Source of the DNA: Ga0077527 sp945862135
GTDB taxonomy: Bacteria > Pseudomonadota > Gammaproteobacteria > Burkholderiales > SG8-41
Direction: 5' to 3'
Length of the DNA stretch: 64,000 nucleotides
Assembly: GCA_964203275.1 (NCBI GenBank)
Contig: CAXNMF010000007.1
Span: forward strand, 99,680 to 163,679
The position numbers and the translations under genes were made by a program. Each line of letters opens with the position of its first letter. Position 1 is the stretch's first letter. Shown piece after piece: positions 59,605 through 64,000 of the stretch. The notes under the pieces were generated by a model. It was not told where the DNA came from. It saw only the letters and a program-made list of their open reading frames with translations, and did not search any database.

Positions 59605-60339
59605 CTACTTCAACCCCGCCGCAATCTTGCGAATCTCATCCGCCGACCGCTCACCCGCCAAGGGCTCACGCGGCTGCAGATGGCGGCCCTTCGCGAGGCC
59701 GCCGATCAGCACCGGCTCATACCCAATATCCCGCACCAAAGCAGAAGCCGTCGCAATCGCCTGCGCATCATCGCCCGCGATCGGCATGCCGACCTTGCCG
59801 GGCTCCTGCCAGGCCGCGCCCATGCGCGCCGCACCGATGGCGTTGAACGCGCGCACGATACGCGCACCGGGCAGCAACTGCGCCGACATCAGCCCCGCGC
59901 CCATCTCGCGCGCCTTCACGCCGACCTCGCCATCGCGCTCGACAAAGGGATTGCAGGTATCAATCACCACCTTGCCCTTCAACAACGCGCCCAGGTCTTT
60001 GCCCACCGACGGCAGCGCGTGATAAGGCACCGAGATCAACAGCACATCACCAAAGGCCGCGGCCTCCTTCGAAGTCCCCGCGCGCGCACCGTGCCCCACC
60101 GACGCGGCAAGCTTCTTGTCCGCTTCCAGATCGAGCGACGAGAACATCACCGTATGCCCCGACTTCGCCCAGGTAGTGCCGAGCGCACTGCCCACACGAC
60201 CGGAACCGACGATGCCGATCTTGAGCTTGGTGCCGGCGGTGACGGATTGGGCGAAGGTGGGGAAGCTGGCGAGGGCCAGCGATGCGGCGGTGAATTGCAG
60301 GAAGGTGCGACGGGCATTATTGGGGCGACCGGTATTCAT
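59605..60339 (-). CDS. Tat-exported NADP/F420-type dinucleotide-binding protein
   Basis: A 244-residue protein with a Tat signal (RRTFLQF at 10-16, cut near FAQSV) and a Rossmann dinucleotide fold GSGRVG (45-50), of the F420-dependent/NADPH-binding oxidoreductase family (NADP_oxidoreductase coenzyme F420-type). Such export implies a folded, cofactor-bound passenger. Start at 60339 has AGGAG upstream. Substrate unknown. Confidence 0.8.
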   Translation of the reverse strand: MNTGRPNNARRTFLQFTAASLALASFPTFAQSVTAGTKLKIGIVGSGRVGSALGTTWAKSGHTVMFSSLDLEADKKLAASVGHGARAGTSKEAAAFGDVLLISVPYHALPSVGKDLGALLKGKVVIDTCNPFVERDGEVGVKAREMGAGLMSAQLLPGARIVRAFNAIGAARMGAAWQEPGKVGMPIAGDDAQAIATASALVRDIGYEPVLIGGLAKGRHLQPREPLAGERSADEIRKIAAGLK

Positions 60340-60756
60340 AGGGAGTCTCCTGGAGTTCGATGGCAATACGAAGAAGCAATGCAGCGAAGTAATACAGAAC
60401 GATTGGACGTGTGGCGGTCAATGAACTGAATGTTGAACACAGCGCGGTAACTCAAAGCGCGGTGACTCACAGCATCACAGCGGTAAACAAGCTAACCCGG
60501 TCTTATGTTCCGGGCAATCGGCACCTGAACGATGGAAGATCTGGAGGTTCCATAGCGGTCTGCCCCCCCATGGCGCTACCTTAAGGCAGACACCTTTAAT
60601 TTCTTCGTCATTCCGGCGAAAGCCGGAATCCAGAATCGGCCCGTCGGCCGATGCTTTTTAAAATCCTGGCTTCCGGCTTTCCCCGGCATGACGGCATTTT
60701 GCCGATGACAGCCTTACGGCAGTGCCATGGCGGCCTGCCCCCAGGTTCCCTGCCCG
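60340..60756. other. 417-base gap with an inverted repeat
   Basis: Between the Tat-exported protein start and the hydrolase stop. Contains the inverted repeat at 60606-60694 and little else; the last 50 bases carry GC-rich antisense to the hydrolase. Confidence 0.45.
60606..60694. repeat. Inverted CATTCCGGC repeat pair
   Basis: CGTCATTCCGGCGAAAGCCG and following bases (60606-60633) and its inverted partner (60666-60694), with GTCGGCCGAT in the middle. This CATTCCGG/CCGGAATCCAG motif is a widespread intergenic repeat type in proteobacteria. Confidence 0.7.
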
Positions 60757-61929
60757 TCAGAGATTGTCCGCCAGCCAGTCGGCGACATAGCTCGCGCCGA
60801 GCACGCGGTTATCACCCTGGCAATGCTCCGACCCGCCTTCGTCCGCTGTGAACACCCGGATCGACTTGTTCTTGCTGCCGACCGCGGCGTACAGGCGCCG
60901 CGCGTAATCGACCGGCACGATCGTATCGTTCTCGCCGTGCACCACCAAAAACGGGCAGGTGATCTTCTCCGCAACACCCGCAAGCGTGTAGCGCTTGAGT
61001 TTCTCCATGGCGGCATCCATGTCCGGCACACCGAGGACCCACAGCAGATGGAAATGGGGCGCCGAAACCTTGGTGCCTCCGGATTCGATTTCACGACGGC
61101 GGCGGACCCAGGACTCGTGGTAGTCGAAATGCCCGCCCCACGCCACGCAGGCCGCAAAGCGCGGCTCCATCGCCGCCGCACGCGGCGCAAAGTAGCCGCC
61201 CATGCTGATGCCCATGACGGCCACGCGCTTCGGATCAACGTCGGCACGGCCGGCCACGTATTCGTACGCAGCCCGCGCCGGAACTTCCCAATCGTAGCGG
61301 CTGGCGATGTTCTGAAGACGCAGCGCCTCACCCTGCCCCGGCCCATCGATCGCGAGGGTGTTGATGCCGCGTTCCGCGAGCGCGAGCCCGCCGTACAGAA
61401 TGCCCACCTCCTTGGTGCCATCCAGACCATTGAAGAACACCACCGTCGGGTTCTTGGCAGCGTCCGCCCCCTTGCCGCGCATGAACCACGCGGGGAGCGT
61501 CGTGCCTTCGTAAGGGACCTCGACGCGCTCGGCATTCGGGTGGCGCCGCGACATCCCTTCGGCAAAACAACGCAGATGCTCGCGATAGACCGAAAGCTTG
61601 CGCTCGCCCAGGTGCAGGTAACGTTCACCATAGCCGTAGTAGGTTGCGGCATGCAGGTAATACGTGCCAGCCGTCAGCACATGTTTTGCCGCGACGGCCT
61701 CTTCGGCCCGGCGCTCCATTTTCTGAGCCATGCGCGACCACTCTTCGCACCATGCCTCGTTATCGCCTTCGCGCCCGAGTAGCCGCTGCCCGACCTGGTC
61801 GATCTCGCCCATCGCCGCGGCACCAAAGGGGATCATTTCGATCGCCATGCCCATGCCCTGTGACCACATATAGTGGTTCGGGAAATACTGGAACCAGTGC
61901 CGAATCTTCTTTTCGTCGGGTGCGTTCAT
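60757..61929 (-). CDS. Alpha/beta hydrolase (DhpH/FrsA-like)
   Basis: A 390-residue hydrolase with a long helical N-terminal lid domain (1-130), then VPYEGTTLPAWFM, nucleophile elbow GISMGGY (Ser242), an acid in ENDTIVPV and a base in GGSEHCQ. Glu141 is placed like Glu148 of 2,6-dihydroxypseudooxynicotine hydrolase (DhpH), which cleaves a C-C bond. It follows a Bug receptor by 77 bases on the same strand. Confidence 0.83.
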   Translation of the reverse strand: MNAPDEKKIRHWFQYFPNHYMWSQGMGMAIEMIPFGAAAMGEIDQVGQRLLGREGDNEAWCEEWSRMAQKMERRAEEAVAAKHVLTAGTYYLHAATYYGYGERYLHLGERKLSVYREHLRCFAEGMSRRHPNAERVEVPYEGTTLPAWFMRGKGADAAKNPTVVFFNGLDGTKEVGILYGGLALAERGINTLAIDGPGQGEALRLQNIASRYDWEVPARAAYEYVAGRADVDPKRVAVMGISMGGYFAPRAAAMEPRFAACVAWGGHFDYHESWVRRRREIESGGTKVSAPHFHLLWVLGVPDMDAAMEKLKRYTLAGVAEKITCPFLVVHGENDTIVPVDYARRLYAAVGSKNKSIRVFTADEGGSEHCQGDNRVLGASYVADWLADNL

Positions 61930-62005
61930 GTTTGCCCTGTATCTCTTCCTGTTTTTCTTTCTTGTTTATCTTCCTGCTTCTCTTCCCATCACTTCCTGAG
62001 GCCGC

Positions 62006-62972
62006 TCAGCGCAGCTCAATGCCGGCTGACTTGATGAGCTTTGCATACTTGTCGTAATCGCTCTTGATCACCTCGCCGAACTGGGCCGGGGTCGTCGAAG
62101 GCGTGGCCATACCGTAGCGCGCCCACAGCTTCTTCATCTCCGGGGTCTGCAGGATGCGGCGGATCTCGGCATTGAGCTTTTCGACCACGGCAACGGGTGT
62201 GCCGGCCGGTGCAAGCAGCCCATGCCAGCCCGTCATCTCATACCCCTTCAAACCTGATTCATCCATGGTCGGCACCTCCGGCAGCAGCACATCGCGCGCC
62301 ATGCCACTGACGGCCACTGGCCGCAGCTTGCCGGCCTGGATATGAGGCAGTGCAACCGCCAGGCTGTAGAACATGACATCAATACGGCCCGCGATCATGT
62401 CATTGAGTGCGGCGGCGCCCCCCTTGTACGGAACATGCAGCATCTTCACGCGCGCCATCGTCGTGAAGAGTTCACCCGCAAGATGGAAGCCGCTGCCGAC
62501 GCCCGAAGAGCCGTAGGTGAGAAACCCGGGCTTCGCACGCGCGAGCGCAATGAGTTCCTTCACGTTTTTGGCGGGCACTCCTGGATGCGCGATGAAGATG
62601 TAACCAAACGCGCCGAGTTGCGTGATCGGCGTGTAATCGCGCAGCACATTGAATGGCGGCTTTTCAAAAAGCTGGAGGCTCGAGGTCACTGAAGAGCCGG
62701 GCGTACCGAAGCAGCGTGTAGCCGTCCGGCGCAGCACGCGCGACCGCCTCGTTGGCGATGAGCCCGGTCGCACCCGCGCGATTATCGACAATGAACTGCT
62801 GCCCCATCGACTCACTGAGCTTCTGGGCAACCGGACGAAGGAGGAGATCGACTGTCGTTCCAGCCGGAAACCCGAGGATGATCCGGACGGGTTTGGTCGG
62901 GTAGGTCTGGGCCTGCACCGCACCCGCAATCAACAGCGACGCGGCAAACGATAATGCGAATAACTTTTTCAT
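62006..62972 (-). pseudogene. Bug-family solute receptor, frameshifted
   Basis: The N-terminal part (MKKLFALSFAASLLIAGAVQA, then YPTKPVRIILGFPAGT) reads from 62972 to APDGYTLL, after which the frame closes. The remainder (GTPGSSVTSSLQLF through IKSAGIELR) continues in another frame to 62006. A 2-base loss or 1-base gain near 62710 accounts for it. AGGGGAGCAG is a good ribosome site. It precedes the alpha/beta hydrolase gene. Confidence 0.85.
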
Positions 62973-63212
62973 CTGCTCCCCTTCGTGAAACCGCGGAACG
63001 TGCAAGAAAAAACGGGTTTCGAAGAGTATGTCTGACGCCTGCTGTAACCGTCAATCGCCGCTTTCGGGCCGGCATGCCGTGTTGCTGGCTCAACCAAAAA
63101 TAACGCGCCCCATTGCTCAGAAGCTCAACCGCGAGCCTCACGCTTATTCGCACTTAGCGCCTCCATCGATCGACGAGTTGCCGCAGGGGTCGCCCCCGCG
63201 CCATTTGGTCTC
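62973..63212. other. Region upstream of the decayed helicase gene
   Basis: About 240 bases with no confident gene; small ORFs on both strands have no family character. It probably contains the leftward Bug promoter and the degraded 5' flank of the helicase-like gene. Confidence 0.4.
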
Positions 63213-63966
63213 TTGATCCTGGGCGGGCGCCCCGGGATTTTTGGCGCCCTCTTGACCAGCACCGGCAAGTGGCAGTTAACGCTTGCGCAGCGAAGCTTCC
63301 AGTATTCAAGCGGTGGCGGCGACGTCACGCGCCTCACCTACGAATCCATCCATGACGTAACTGAAAAACCGGGCGTCATTTGGAACGAAATCATCATCAA
63401 TTCCGGTGATAGAAATCCGATTAGACGGCCTGCAAAAACGATGCCAAGCAATTGTTAACGGCAATTCAGTCGCAAGTATCAGCCCTGCCCAGTTAGCGGT
63501 CGTTCAAAAGCACGCTAGATGTTCAATCAGGCGAAATTGATGAAAACCTCGATTTCGTGAGCATCGCAGCCAGCTCATTCGAGCGTTTACCGGAACGAGC
63601 ATCTCGTTATCTGGCCCATTACGGTTACTAACCCGCTGGCTTGATGACATACAGCAACGGCACGGAGACGCCGCCCATGCAGTTTGCAGACAACTTAAAA
63701 GCCCGCCGTCCCCCTGGGATCGCGCTCCGGAAACACTTCGCCAGCAATTCGAGACCCTTCAGCTGGCATTCGGCAACAACAAAGCCGAAACAGAGGAACC
63801 CGTAATGATGCATTCGTGCATTCCGAACTGCGCGCATCTCGAAACAGTTTTCAAGCAAGTCGAAAAAACGCCATTAACGGAGGAACAGTGCACAGCCGCG
63901 CGTCGTCATGGTGAAGATCGGAACTTGCTGATTGCGGCGGCCGGCTCAGGTGCTGGAAGGCTCTAG
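63213..63966 (+). pseudogene. Decayed helicase IV (UvrD superfamily)-like gene, 3' truncated
   Basis: Pieces in three frames read like the N-terminus of DNA helicase IV: RLTYESIHDVTEKPGVIWNE, then KNDAKQLLTAIQSQV in a second frame, then RWLDDIQQRHGD and VFKQVEKTPLTEEQCTAARR followed by LLIAAAGSG where the Walker A lysine and threonine should follow. The open frame then ends at a TAG (63966) just after the Walker A start, leaving no helicase motor domains. The last 34 bases of the window are unassigned. Confidence 0.55.
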
Positions 63967-64000
63967 TTGACACTGTGGTTAACCTTAACCAATACGTAAC

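Overview
The window is about 64 kb of high-GC, gene-dense chromosomal DNA that looks betaproteobacterial (Burkholderiales/Rhodocyclales/Nitrosomonadales-like). The signs are ten Bug-type (tripartite tricarboxylate transporter, TTT) solute receptors, three PEP-CTERM proteins with the VPEPEIYAM sorting signal, NnrU, a FimV-like protein, a B12-dependent ribonucleotide reductase and OxyR with the E. coli cysteine spacing. I cannot name the genus. No rRNA, tRNA, CRISPR array, insertion sequence or phage block was recognised.

Layout. 1-5.1 kb: the 3' end of nrdJ, then RraA-like protein, sulfatase and Bug. 5.2-9.2 kb: a peroxide-defence block with oxyR, rubrerythrin, rubredoxin, a ZIP metal transporter and rubredoxin reductase; a good OxyR-type site lies between oxyR and rubrerythrin. 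9.2-16.1 kb: rhomboid protease, formate/nitrite-type channel, M15 peptidase, a thioredoxin-CcdA-like fusion, nitroreductase, MFS permease, GIY-YIG protein and an exported unknown. 16.2-28 kb: amidase + Bug (both frameshifted), FKBP, dienelactone hydrolase, Asp/Glu racemase-superfamily protein + Bug, AmiD-like lipoprotein, RNase D-like nuclease, two exported proteins, MFS, HIT and another Bug. 28-40.5 kb: secreted hydrolase, membrane-anchored Mrr-like nuclease, a tightly coupled leftward run (NnrU, Trp-rich protein, enolase-superfamily enzyme, Bug, SOUL protein), then two paralogous class V aminotransferase-like enzymes around a PrpF/GalD-type tautomerase and a Bug. 40.6-54.4 kb: FimV-like protein, PEP-CTERM gene with a truncated duplicate, TauD-type dioxygenase, flavoprotein, HigBA-type toxin-antitoxin pair divergent from a LexA-like repressor, two Bugs, an SDR, and two more PEP-CTERM genes. 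54.7-64 kb: isopropylmalate-dehydrogenase-like enzyme, two nucleotidyltransferase modules sharing one duplicated operator, Bug genes, a Tat-exported reductase, an alpha/beta hydrolase, and a decayed helicase IV-like gene at the right edge.

How it works together. Most of the window looks like a scavenging repertoire: Bug receptors sit beside catabolic enzymes (sulfatase, amidase, enolase-type dehydratase, tautomerase, SDR, hydrolase), yet no TctA/TctB membrane subunits are present, so the receptors must share permeases encoded elsewhere or act as sensors. The peroxide block forms a plausible NAD(P)H -> rubredoxin reductase -> rubredoxin -> rubrerythrin -> H2O2 chain under OxyR. The 48-59 kb stretch is richest in regulatory and possible defence functions. 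Three genes (amidase, two Bugs) carry single frameshifts, which could be real decay or base-level sequence errors.
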